The notes under the pieces were generated by a model, which saw only the letters and a list, made by a program, of their open reading frames with translations, was not told where the DNA came from and did not search any database. The translations under genes were made by a program, and so were the position numbers. This document shows, piece by piece, positions 1-6,759 of a stretch of 64,000 nucleotides of DNA (within the stretch, counting starts at the first letter, position 1; the number at the start of each line of letters is the position of its first letter). Source of the DNA: Mucilaginibacter pedocola (GTDB lineage Bacteria > Bacteroidota > Bacteroidia > Sphingobacteriales > Sphingobacteriaceae); NCBI RefSeq assembly GCF_002013915.1, contig NZ_MBTF01000023.1, forward strand, positions 434,001 through 498,000. Reading direction: 5' to 3'.

Positions 1-557
1 GATACCTTTTTATCGCCGGTAATAAATTTTTCGGTAGGGGCCAGCAGCAATAATACGCCCGTCCATATTTTTTTAAACTCATCGTGAGGCACCTCGTGCA
101 AATACCCGTCGCCGGGGTCCATCACTTCAATAAATTTATCGGTTACTTTATAAATTACTACATAATGCTGCAAATGGTTACCCAAAACCACATGGGCTAT
201 GGTAGGCGTGGGTATTTCAAAAAGGTTATCAAAATCGCCTTTTACGCCCTTAGCCGAAAAGCCCATTTGGCCCGATGCTTCTATCAAACCCAGTAAATTG
301 GTACCCTTTTTATCGGTAGAGGCCATTTGCCTGATGCGGGCAATAGGCATGTTTAGGTTGTAGAACGCAGTGATGGATGCAAGGCAGGCTGCGCCGCAGT
401 CCATAATATCGTGCTGCTTTACCTGTATTCGCTGCTTCAGGCGTTTATCGGCGGTAGCGGCTTCCCATTTTTTATAAATGGAAGATGCTTCTATCCGTTT
501 AACTAAGCTGGTGTACCAGGCATCGGCATTTTTCAGGAACTTTTCAAACTTTGCCAT
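1..557 (-). CDS. Peptidase-containing (C39) ABC exporter, N-terminal part, cut by window edge
   Basis: The first 185 codons are present, with an ATG at 557; the rest lies left of the window. A C39 cysteine-peptidase domain is clear: Gln48 and Cys54 in a QHDIMDCGAAC motif, His131 in LQHYVVIY, and Asp147 in VMDPGDG, which are the expected oxyanion, Cys, His and Asp residues. In this family (PCAT/LanT/ComA type) the domain cuts peptide substrates after a double glycine and the membrane and ATPase domains export them. About 40 residues precede the peptidase core, longer than is usual. The HlyD adaptor at 561-1763 is directly upstream, 3 bp away, and five double-glycine peptides lie beyond it, so these are the probable substrates. 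The transmembrane and ATPase domains are expected off the window but cannot be seen. Confidence 0.9.
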   Translation of the reverse strand, partial: MAKFEKFLKNADAWYTSLVKRIEASSIYKKWEAATADKRLKQRIQVKQHDIMDCGAACLASITAFYNLNMPIARIRQMASTDKKGTNLLGLIEASGQMGFSAKGVKGDFDNLFEIPTPTIAHVVLGNHLQHYVVIYKVTDKFIEVMDPGDGYLHEVPHDEFKKIWTGVLLLLAPTEKFITGDKKV

Positions 558-560
558 AGC

Positions 561-1763
561 CTATAATTGTGCGGTTTCGTTTTCTTTTTTAGGGAGTTGG
601 CCCGGGTTGAGCCAATCGCTGGTTTTATCGTACAGTAATTGAAAAAGCGTGCGGCGGGTAACATAAAAGTTGGCTTGTAGTGTCATGCCCTTTTTAATAT
701 TGCCGCGGTAGCCATTTTTCAGTTGCAGGTAGCTTTTATCTAATAGGCAGCGCACTTTAAAATAAGGCTGCTGGCCCTTGTCAGTAAAAATATCGTTGGA
801 TACGGTGAGCACCTTGCCGGTAAGCAGCCCCCACTGGTTAAAGTTAAAAGCATCCACCTGGAAATTCACTTTTGTGTGCGGGCGTATCAGCCCTATATCT
901 TTGGGCAGTACATACACCTCCGCTATCATTCCTGTTTCCGGCGATATTTCTGCTATGATCTCATTAGCCGCAATTAAGCTTCCCGCTTGCACACCTTTTA
1001 AATTTTGCACAGTGCCGCTTACCGGGGCGCGCAGGGTATAGTAATCTTTTTCCTGCTCAATGGTTTTCCCTTCGGATTGCAAACTGCGCATCTGGCTTTT
1101 CAGGTTGGTTAGCTCTGCCTGCCATTTGCTACTTTGCTCATCGTATATCAGCTGCAAAGCGCTTTTGGCGTTTTGATAAATAAGATGGTTAGCATCGTAC
1201 TCCGCTGCCGATATAGCTTTTGTGCGGTACAGATAGGCGTATCGGTTTTCGTTACGCTCTGCGGCCGAGAGGGTTGCTTTGGCATCGCGCGCACGCTGCT
1301 GCAACAACACATACTGTTGGCCATACATAGCCGACTTCAGCTGCAACTTCTTATTCCAATTTTGTGTTTTTATCACTTGTGCCAGCGTATCAAGGTCAGC
1401 AAGCTGTGCTTCAAATTCGGTTTGCTGGCTGCGTGCCGCCACATCCTGCTGGCTAATGGCTGCATCTTTAAGGGTTACTAATAACTCTCCTTTTTTTACG
1501 TGCATGTTCTCTTTCAGCAGCATGGTATCTATCCGGCCGGATACCAGCGCTTTTATTTCATTATGCTCTGTGGTAGATTTTATAGTGCCCAGGCTTTTTA
1601 CATTGATGTTTACCTTCAGGAAAAAAATGGAAAATAAAGCCAGCAACACAAAGCCCAGCACCAGTTTATAAATGATGTTAGTTTTGGGGTCGTATTTGCG
1701 GAAATGGTACTCGGCCGTGAGTGATAAAAACTCCGCCGGGAAAACTTTTTCTTTATCGTCCAT
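561..1763 (-). CDS. HlyD-family membrane fusion protein of the peptide exporter
   Basis: This 400-residue protein has a short cytoplasmic tail, one membrane helix at about residues 30-50, a first half-lipoyl segment at about 66-100, a long Gln/Ala-rich coiled coil at about 100-235, and a second half-lipoyl segment at about 240-275 (LRAPVSGTVQNL) followed by a beta-barrel region. That is the order found in HlyD/LcnD-type adaptors, which bridge an inner-membrane ABC exporter to the outer membrane. It ends 3 bp before the C39 exporter start, so the two are almost certainly cotranscribed and cotranslated. The outer-membrane channel is not in the window and could be a shared TolC-like protein. Confidence 0.9.
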   Translation of the reverse strand: MDDKEKVFPAEFLSLTAEYHFRKYDPKTNIIYKLVLGFVLLALFSIFFLKVNINVKSLGTIKSTTEHNEIKALVSGRIDTMLLKENMHVKKGELLVTLKDAAISQQDVAARSQQTEFEAQLADLDTLAQVIKTQNWNKKLQLKSAMYGQQYVLLQQRARDAKATLSAAERNENRYAYLYRTKAISAAEYDANHLIYQNAKSALQLIYDEQSSKWQAELTNLKSQMRSLQSEGKTIEQEKDYYTLRAPVSGTVQNLKGVQAGSLIAANEIIAEISPETGMIAEVYVLPKDIGLIRPHTKVNFQVDAFNFNQWGLLTGKVLTVSNDIFTDKGQQPYFKVRCLLDKSYLQLKNGYRGNIKKGMTLQANFYVTRRTLFQLLYDKTSDWLNPGQLPKKENETAQL

Positions 1764-1842
1764 TATTGGTTAGTTCTCGGTAAGTATTAAAGCAAAAAAC
1801 ACTCAAACTGTTTCGGTGCCGGCCGAAATGCCTTACGCAAAG

Positions 1843-1865
1843 AAGGGATAGCTTTGCCATCCCTT
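1843..1865. terminator. Hairpin between peptide 5 and the HlyD gene
   Basis: AAGGGAT pairs with ATCCCTT across a 9-base loop. The T-run follows on the plus strand (1864-1868), while the genes here run on the minus strand, so it may be an mRNA-processing or attenuation hairpin and not a full stop. A second perfect hairpin, AGCTATC/GATAGCT, lies at 1871-1888 beside the stop codon of peptide 5. Confidence 0.35.
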
Positions 1866-1886
1866 TTTAAAGCTATCGGTAGATAG

Positions 1887-2132
1887 CTATGAATTACTGC
1901 TTACACCATTGCCCCATGCACTCAGGTTAAAGTCGATATCTTTGCCGGCTTCCACCTTATACATGCGGTAATGGTCGCCTTGTTGCCATTCCATCTGGAT
2001 AGACAGTAACGAATCTGCACTACTGCTCATGCTGATACTCGCGCTGCCGGTTTGGCTGCTGCCCCCATTAGTTTCCATTAACTCCGCTGCATTTAGCGGG
2101 CGCAGGTTTTTGTGTTTGGTTGTAGCTTTCAT
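1887..2132 (-). CDS. Double-glycine-leader peptide 5 (divergent member)
   Basis: An 81-residue peptide with the leader motif LNAAELMETNGG ending at residue 24, close to the LSxxELxxxxGG consensus of peptides exported by C39 transporters. Its leader is about seven residues longer than those of the four neighbours and is basic. The predicted mature part (57 residues) starts with a Ser-rich stretch, but the second half is unlike the other four peptides: it is richer in aromatic and charged residues (MEWQQGDHYRMYKVEAGKD). It has no cysteine. It is the last peptide gene before the exporter genes and sits after a strong terminator. It may be a partner, an immunity-like or a structural peptide of the same export pathway; its role is unknown. 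Confidence 0.75.
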   Translation of the reverse strand: MKATTKHKNLRPLNAAELMETNGGSSQTGSASISMSSSADSLLSIQMEWQQGDHYRMYKVEAGKDIDFNLSAWGNGVSSNS

Positions 2133-2152
2133 AATGTTTTGCTTTTATATGT

Positions 2153-2188
2153 AAAAAAACTACGAAGATGGCAATCCCATCCTCGTAG
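2153..2188 (-). terminator. Intrinsic terminator after peptide 4
   Basis: A 12-bp stem with one mismatch (CTACGAAGATGG with CCATCCTCGTAG) is followed on the minus strand by seven T residues (A-run 2153-2159). It would separate peptide 4 from peptide 5 and the exporter genes. Confidence 0.75.
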
Positions 2189-2218
2189 CTTGTTTAGTAT
2201 CGCCTTTGCAGGCTTTAC

Positions 2219-2452
2219 TTATGAATTTTGCGATTTGCCGCTAAGGATGCCGCCCAGATCGCCGGTAATACCATTACCTAACGAGAAGTGAGAAGCGCTG
2301 GCTTCATCGCCGTCCTGGCTGGCAGTGCCGCCTGAAGCCAGGTTGCCTATGCCGATATTGCCTAATAAACCGCTGTTGGTTGATGATGCGCTATCGCTAC
2401 CACCGTTAGTTTGTTCTAACTCTTCTTTTGATAATTCTTGTGGAGATTTCAT
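2219..2452 (-). CDS. Double-glycine-leader peptide 4
   Basis: A 77-residue peptide. The leader MKSPQELSKEELEQTNGG (18 residues) matches the class II bacteriocin-type LSxxEL...GG signal recognised by C39 peptidases. The predicted mature part (59 residues) carries the family core: NSGLLGNIGIGNL, then SQDGDEAS, then SLGNGITGDLGG. It is Ser/Gly-rich and acidic, with no cysteine and one lysine. It is the closest relative of peptide 3 (same leader), so this pair probably arose by a local duplication. No modification enzyme is visible nearby. The function is unknown; antimicrobial, signalling and surface-structural roles are all possible. Confidence 0.8.
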   Translation of the reverse strand: MKSPQELSKEELEQTNGGSDSASSTNSGLLGNIGIGNLASGGTASQDGDEASASHFSLGNGITGDLGGILSGKSQNS

Positions 2453-2480
2453 GATGTTTATTTTTATAGGTAGATAATTG

Positions 2481-2516
2481 TGCCTACTCTGTTAAGGGTT
2501 TTCGGCTTGTCCCTTT
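2481..2516 (-). promoter_or_regulatory. Repeated 5' leader element, copy C
   Basis: Read on the minus strand this is AAAGGGAC, two variable bases, GCCGAAAACC, then TTAACAGAGTAGGCA. Near-identical copies stand 19-28 bases before the start codons of peptides 1, 2 and 4. The conserved distance suggests an untranslated leader or control site. GCC and GGC at its two ends could pair. Confidence 0.5.
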
Positions 2517-2534
2517 ATTGAAGTTCTTTTAGGC

Positions 2535-2768
2535 TTACGACCTGCTGAAAGCTTTATCCAACGCGCCGCCAAGGCTGCCGGTAATATCGTTACCTACCGA
2601 TAAGCTTGATGAACTGCTTTCGTCGCCATCCTGGCTGCTGCTGCTGAACGAGGCAAGGTTACCAATGCCTATGTTACCCAGTATGCCGCTGTTTGATGCT
2701 GATGAACTGTCGCTACCGCCGTTAACGGCTGCCAACTCCTCTTTTGATAATTCCTGTGGAGATCTCAT
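2535..2768 (-). CDS. Double-glycine-leader peptide 3
   Basis: A 77-residue peptide with leader MRSPQELSKEELAAVNGG. The predicted mature part (59 residues) shows the shared core: SNSGILGNIGIGNLAS, SQDGDESS and SVGNDITGSLGG. More than a third of its residues are serine. It has no cysteine, and a single lysine and arginine near the C-terminus. It differs from its siblings upstream: it lacks the repeated leader element and follows a very strong hairpin at 2835-2864, so it may have its own promoter in 2769-2834. It belongs to the same exported family as peptides 1, 2 and 4. Confidence 0.8.
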   Translation of the reverse strand: MRSPQELSKEELAAVNGGSDSSSASNSGILGNIGIGNLASFSSSSQDGDESSSSSLSVGNDITGSLGGALDKAFSRS

Positions 2769-2834
2769 GATGTTTGTTTTTATAGGTTAGAAATTGTATT
2801 GATTAGTAGTGTTTTATCATGAAGGTTTTTAAAT

Positions 2835-2864
2835 AAAGCGCGGGCGGTTTAGCGCCCGCGCTTT
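2835..2864 (-). terminator. Strong terminator-like hairpin after peptide 2
   Basis: A GC-rich stem (AAAGCGCGGGC with GCCCGCGCTTT, plus a G-C pair next to the loop) has a 6-base loop. On the minus strand it is followed by TTTATTTAAAAA. It lies 15 bp beyond the stop codon of peptide 2 and would insulate peptides 1-2 from peptides 3-4. Confidence 0.75.
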
Positions 2865-2879
2865 GGTGTCAATTTTAAA

Positions 2880-3125
2880 TTACGACTGCTGTGAACTGTT
2901 GCTGAACAGGCCGCCCAGGCTCGAAGTAATGCCGTTGCCTATTGATAAGGCAGAGGCGCTGCTTTCGTCGCCATCCTGGCTTGCTGTTTGGAACGATAAC
3001 AAGTTACCGATACCTAAATTGCCTAATAAGCCACTGTTACTTGATGAAGTAGAATCATTACCTCCAAAAAGTGATCCACCGTTTACTTCCAGTAATTCGG
3101 TGTTGTTCAATTCTTGCATTTTCAT
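2880..3125 (-). CDS. Double-glycine-leader peptide 2
   Basis: An 81-residue peptide with leader MKMQELNNTELLEVNGG (17 residues) and a predicted 64-residue mature part. The core reads SNSGLLGNLGIGNLLS, SQDGDESS and SIGNGITSSLGG, flanked by Ser-rich ends. The mature part has no Lys, Arg, His or Cys, so it is clearly anionic. It is nearly identical to peptide 1 except at the last ten residues, which indicates a recent duplication. The two hydrophobic, Gly-spaced arms around the SQDGDE centre look like a helix-turn-helix or beta hairpin with GxxxG-like contacts; this is inference. Confidence 0.8.
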   Translation of the reverse strand: MKMQELNNTELLEVNGGSLFGGNDSTSSSNSGLLGNLGIGNLLSFQTASQDGDESSASALSIGNGITSSLGGLFSNSSQQS

Positions 3126-3144
3126 GGTTTCTGTATTTAAAATT

Positions 3145-3182
3145 TTGCCTACTCTGTTAAAAGGTTTTCGGCAGTCCCTTTT
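3145..3182 (-). promoter_or_regulatory. Repeated 5' leader element, copy B
   Basis: Same element as at 2481-2516, ending 19 bases before the start codon of peptide 2. It also shares the ATACAGAAACC context just before the ATG with peptide 1. Confidence 0.5.
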
Positions 3183-3227
3183 TAATTTTACAGAACAGCT
3201 TTCGCCATTCTATCAGTCGGCAACAGC

Positions 3228-3473
3228 TTAGTAGCTGCTTGAAGTTTGGCCGAAGATGCCGCCTAAGCTTGAAGTGATACCGTTACCGATAGATAAAGAT
3301 GATGCACTGCTTTCGTCGCCGTCCTGGCTTGCGGTTTGGAATGATAATAGGTTACCTATTCCAAGGTTTCCAAGTAGTCCGCTGTTGCTTGTTGATGAAG
3401 AATCATTACCTCCAAAGATCGACCCGCCATTTACTTCCAGTAATTCGGCATTGTTCAATTCTTGCATTTTCAT
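3228..3473 (-). CDS. Double-glycine-leader peptide 1 (first of the array)
   Basis: An 81-residue peptide with leader MKMQELNNAELLEVNGG and a predicted 64-residue mature part beginning SIFGGNDS. It carries the family core GLLGNLGIGNLL, SQDGDESS and SIGNGITSSLGG. There are no basic residues and no cysteines after the GG site, so lanthionine or disulfide crosslinks are excluded and net charge is negative. It is the promoter-proximal peptide gene; 512 bp of non-coding DNA lies upstream. A processed, secreted role follows from the leader and the adjacent C39 exporter. What the peptide does is not shown by the sequence. Confidence 0.8.
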   Translation of the reverse strand: MKMQELNNAELLEVNGGSIFGGNDSSSTSNSGLLGNLGIGNLLSFQTASQDGDESSASSLSIGNGITSSLGGIFGQTSSSY

Positions 3474-3985
3474 GGTTTCTGTATATTAAATGTTGCTTAC
3501 TCTGTTAAAGGTTTTCAGCGTTCCCTTGTGCTGAGTATGCACCATCAACCATGCCATGGGGTTTAATTCATGGTTAAAAAAGAACAACCAAAACGAATGA
3601 CATATAACTAAAAGTAGTGGATGGTAGAAAACCGTAGCGAATCGTTTTTCGTTGGTACGCGTACGATCGCAACCATCTCAGTATAAATGCAGGATCGGGC
3701 GCGCGCTTTTCGGGACGGTTGAAAAAATCCTTTTTATCTTTTTTTTGATCAAATAATTAAGCGATTCGGTTTTTGAGGGCTAAATGAGCTTTATGATCAG
3801 CAAATAGAAATGCTGTATATGAGGAATTAGTGTATAGTTTTTACAACTTTTTGCCTGAAATATTGATAATAGTTTAAAAATTAGGACAAAATTGCCCTGT
3901 ATTTTAACAAAATTTCAGTGATTGCTATCGAAGGCACTTATTATCGTTCCGGGATTCTGCCTGTGGTACAATTTGAAGAGGATAC
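3474..3985. other. Non-coding control region upstream of the peptide array
   Basis: No credible gene is visible in these 512 bp. The region is AT-rich towards 3985 and holds the leader element copy at 3494-3527. A perfect 10-base palindrome GTACGCGTAC is at 3655-3664, overlapped by CGATCG at 3664-3669, which could be a regulator site. I did not find a convincing TAnnTTTG promoter box on the minus strand. Confidence 0.5.
3494..3527 (-). promoter_or_regulatory. Repeated 5' leader element, copy A
   Basis: Third copy of the element, 20 bases before the start of peptide 1, with a few substitutions (CTGAAAACC in place of CCGAAAACC; GTAAGCA in place of GTAGGCA). Confidence 0.5.
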
Positions 3986-4020
3986 AACAAAAACGCCCCG
4001 AAGGTGTCTTCGAGGCGTTC
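3986..4020 (-). terminator. Intrinsic terminator of the flavin oxidoreductase gene
   Basis: AACGCC-C-CGAAG pairs with CTTCG-A-GGCGTT around a GTGT loop and is followed on the minus strand by TTTTTGTTGT. It lies 24 bp beyond the stop codon of the gene at 4044-5066. Confidence 0.8.
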
Positions 4021-4043
4021 GTTTTATTTTGGATGAAGGGTGT

Positions 4044-5066
4044 TTACTTCCAGCCCAGGCCTGGTGCCACATGCTTCAAAATAGAATCGAGCACATGCAC
4101 ATTATATTCAACCCCTAAAGTATTGGGGATGGTGAGCAATATAGTGTCTGCTTCCTGCAGGGCTTCATCGTTGGCGAGTTCTTTTATTAACTGGTCGGGT
4201 TCGGCAGCGTAACTGCGGCCAAATATGGCGCGCTTGTCAGCTTCAATGTAGCCGCGTTTGTCGGTACGGCTATTTTCCTGGCCGAAGTAAAACTTGTCCT
4301 GGTCGTTCACCAGCGCAAATATCGAGCGGCTAACCGATACCCTTGGCTCGCGGGTGTGGCCGGCTTTTTTCCAGGCTTCTTTATAAAGCCTTATCTGCTC
4401 GGCTTGTTGCACATGGAAAGGTTTACCACTTTCGTCGAATTTCAGGGTGCTGCTCTGCAGGTTCATGCCGTTCTCTGCTGCCCAAACGGCAGTAGCGTTA
4501 GAAGCTGCCCCCCACCAAATACGTTCGCGCAGGCCTTCTGCATGTGGCTCCAGCCTTAGCAAGCCCGGCGGGTTTGGGAACATAGGGTAGGGGTTTGGCT
4601 GTGCAAAGCCTTCACCTTTCAGTTTATCCAAAAATAGCAAAGCTTTGTTGCGGCCCATTTCGGCGTCGGTTTCACCTTCGGCAGGTTCGTAGCCAAAGTA
4701 GCGCCAGCCATCTATCACCTGCTCCGGCGAACCGCGGCTGATACCCAGTTGCAATCGCCCGCCCGAAATAATGTCGGCAGCGCCGGCATCTTCAATCATA
4801 TATAGCGGGTTTTCGTAGCGCATGTCTATAACGCCGGTGCCTATCTCTATCTTGCTGGTTTTAGCGCCAATGGCTGATAGCAAAGGGAATGGCGATGCCA
4901 GCTGTGCAGCAAAGTGGTGCACGCGAAAATAAGCACCATCTACACCTATCTCCTCGGCCGCTACAGCAAGGTCGATAGATTGCAGCAAGGTGTCGCTTGC
5001 GGTACGGGCCTTGTACGATGGGTGGTTGGCCCAATGCCCGAACGATAAAAATCCTATCTTTTTCAT
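4044..5066 (-). CDS. LLM-class (luciferase-like) flavin-dependent oxidoreductase
   Basis: A 340-residue protein of the bacterial luciferase-like monooxygenase fold. Typical features are the start KKIGFLSFGHW, the AEEIGVDGAYFRVHHF segment near residue 40, and IEIGTGVIDMRYENPL followed by GGRLQLGISRGSP near residue 110, which are the F420/FMN barrel motifs of the family. These enzymes use reduced flavin and oxygen to oxidise small organic substrates. The substrate cannot be read from sequence. The gene stands alone, with its own terminator downstream and about 140 bp to the next gene. Confidence 0.85.
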   Translation of the reverse strand: MKKIGFLSFGHWANHPSYKARTASDTLLQSIDLAVAAEEIGVDGAYFRVHHFAAQLASPFPLLSAIGAKTSKIEIGTGVIDMRYENPLYMIEDAGAADIISGGRLQLGISRGSPEQVIDGWRYFGYEPAEGETDAEMGRNKALLFLDKLKGEGFAQPNPYPMFPNPPGLLRLEPHAEGLRERIWWGAASNATAVWAAENGMNLQSSTLKFDESGKPFHVQQAEQIRLYKEAWKKAGHTREPRVSVSRSIFALVNDQDKFYFGQENSRTDKRGYIEADKRAIFGRSYAAEPDQLIKELANDEALQEADTILLTIPNTLGVEYNVHVLDSILKHVAPGLGWK

Positions 5067-5205
5067 AAACCTTTTAACCGGTCCTTCCGGTTGTTTTTAT
5101 ATGCCGCAAAATAAGCAAGCCATTCCGCAACACCGTTTAATGATAATGTTGTACAAATATAAATAGATGTTGCAACATGCAAGTCGTGGTATTGTAAAAA
5201 GTTGC

Positions 5206-5982
5206 TTAAAAAGTCGTGTCCCCGTATTGCACTAATATGCTTTGTATGAAGCTGCTGTATTCATCGCGCATAGGCAGTTCCATATCAACATATAACTCTC
5301 GTTTATCAACCAGTACATGCGCCTTAGTTTTGGGATTAAATCCTTCCTTTTTTACGGTTTTCCAATATAGCCCCGTGCCCCGTTTCTGCCAGTTTGGAAG
5401 GTTGTTAAAATTAATGCCGTATTGAAACAGTAATTCGTTTTTGGCTGCAATACTTGCTCCCTCAATTTTTTTTGTTGCCTGTGCAACTGTATGGTTATCC
5501 TGCCTTAGGCGCCAATAGCAATGCGCATTTAGGGCGTTGCGGTGCGCATCTTCATTACGCCAGCGGAAATAATCCTCCACCAGGTTTTTGTTAGGTAGCT
5601 CACAGAGGCGGCAGTCAAAAGCACCCACAGCGCCCAATCCTGCTGAAAATTTAGCACTGGCCTCGCCGGCCAATACGGATATGTACTTTCTTGTTTTTCG
5701 CCCAAAAAGGTTTTCATTGGGATGAAAAAGCAGCGATATCTCATCGCTTTGGGTATAGCCATATATGACGTTAAAGCCGCAGTTCATCAAATGCTTTACT
5801 GTGTATATCATCAGGTCGCGAAAGCGTTCATCAAAGGGGGCTTCGAATGGATGCACCTCTTTAGTGAGCCGGGTAAAGCCCCTTCCATCAATACGGGCGA
5901 CTATATACATGCCGGGCACTACGCATCGGTCCTGAGCGGTTTCATAAACCCTCATCTTAACATCCAGGTCATCAAATTTCAT
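5206..5982 (-). CDS. Thg1-like protein (tRNA-His guanylyltransferase family, 3'-5' RNA polymerase)
   Basis: A 258-residue protein with the two signature blocks of the Thg1 family: RIDGRGFTRLTK with metal ligand Asp32, and GYTQSDEISLL with Asp80-Glu81, matching the catalytic carboxylates of eukaryotic Thg1. Family members add nucleotides to the 5' end of RNA in the 3'-5' direction. In bacteria, whose tRNA-His G-1 is usually encoded in the gene, Thg1-like proteins are linked to repair of 5'-truncated tRNAs. Its start ATG overlaps the last 11 bases of the upstream kinase gene, so the two are translationally coupled. Thg1 activates a 5'-monophosphate end, which the kinase partner could supply. 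The family call is firm; the repair role is inferred. Confidence 0.9.
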   Translation of the reverse strand: MKFDDLDVKMRVYETAQDRCVVPGMYIVARIDGRGFTRLTKEVHPFEAPFDERFRDLMIYTVKHLMNCGFNVIYGYTQSDEISLLFHPNENLFGRKTRKYISVLAGEASAKFSAGLGAVGAFDCRLCELPNKNLVEDYFRWRNEDAHRNALNAHCYWRLRQDNHTVAQATKKIEGASIAAKNELLFQYGINFNNLPNWQKRGTGLYWKTVKKEGFNPKTKAHVLVDKRELYVDMELPMRDEYSSFIQSILVQYGDTTF

Positions 5983-6418
5983 CTGCCCATTCTTTTATCG
6001 TGAAAGTATTGTTTTCTGTAGTAACGTAATAAAGTTCGTCGAAACCCTCATCGTGTGAGGGCAGGCTCAGCTTTTTATAAGTGCCCATTATACCAACATC
6101 CGGTACTTTCTCTTTGCCTGTGCGTTGGCTATTGCGGCTTAAAGCGTCAGTGAGTTTCGACTGAAAGTAGTAGCCAACAACTTTAAACTTATTTGTTTTT
6201 GCGATGGCTATGTATTTCGCACGGTCTTCGCGCGAGGGGTTGGTGTTATCAACAACAAAAGGATGCGAAGTTGCAATGCAGGTTTCAATAAAACGCTGCT
6301 CTTTGTTTCGGGTGTTCAATTGGTCCATTGAAATGCGGATGTGGGTTTTGAAAAACCGCTCTTTAAAAAAGGTGGTTTTTCCGGTTGCCTGTATACCGCA
6401 AAATATTACTGCTTCCAT
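5972..6418 (-). CDS. P-loop polynucleotide-kinase-like ATPase
   Basis: About 148 residues from the ATG at 6418; a GTG at 6436 would add six residues, but the ATG puts the Walker A motif GIQATGKT at residues 8-15, as is usual for small kinases. RISMDQLN follows at about 28-35, where Asp32 fits the general-base Asp of T4 Pnk-type RNA/DNA 5'-kinases, and later NTNPSREDRAKY resembles the family lid and Arg region. Family members transfer the ATP gamma-phosphate to a 5'-OH end. Overlap with the Thg1-like gene suggests a joint RNA end-healing function. A kinase for another small substrate cannot be excluded. Confidence 0.8.
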   Translation of the reverse strand: MEAVIFCGIQATGKTTFFKERFFKTHIRISMDQLNTRNKEQRFIETCIATSHPFVVDNTNPSREDRAKYIAIAKTNKFKVVGYYFQSKLTDALSRNSQRTGKEKVPDVGIMGTYKKLSLPSHDEGFDELYYVTTENNTFTIKEWADEI

Positions 6419-6436
6419 TTTAATAAGGTTGGGCAC

Positions 6437-6759
6437 CTAAGTTACTAAAAGCAATTGAAGCTGATGTGCCGCGTTCAATACTATAAAATTTGCTTCTTTG
6501 CGACGTAGTTTAGTGTCCCGAATACACCATTCTGTTGGAAAATATTTGCGGAATACGTATTTCGGCTGTAATTGCTAAGCGAAACCATTGAAAGCCTCGT
6601 AAAAAACTACCTGCTTTGAGCTAAGTTTTTGAAATTAAGATAGTTTTATAATGTGTTTTGTAACGTTATTGATAAAAAATTACAAAATCGGCATCGTTTT
6701 GTTTGTATGGTTTAAAATAATTTAACAATAGCCATTTTTTTGCTATTTTGCCCCCGCTG
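6437..6759. other. Intergenic region between divergent genes
   Basis: About 320 AT-rich bases with no credible gene, expected to hold promoters for the kinase-Thg1 unit (left) and for the small protein (right). A 10-base perfect palindrome AATACGTATT lies at 6552-6561. No clear terminator or structured RNA was seen. Confidence 0.4.

Noticed and set aside
84..296. 70-codon plus-strand frame at the left edge
   Set aside because: It lies inside the C39 exporter gene read on the other strand, which has clear catalytic motifs.
1887..3473. Lantibiotic or sactipeptide precursor cluster
   Set aside because: No predicted mature peptide contains cysteine, so thioether crosslinks are not possible, and no LanM, LanB/C or radical-SAM gene is visible.
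2863..3489. Plus-strand open frames of 122 and 77 codons across the peptide genes
   Set aside because: They are antisense shadows of the double-glycine peptides: the paralogous repeats on the minus strand carry the leader motif and conserved core, and the plus-strand frames follow only from that repetition.
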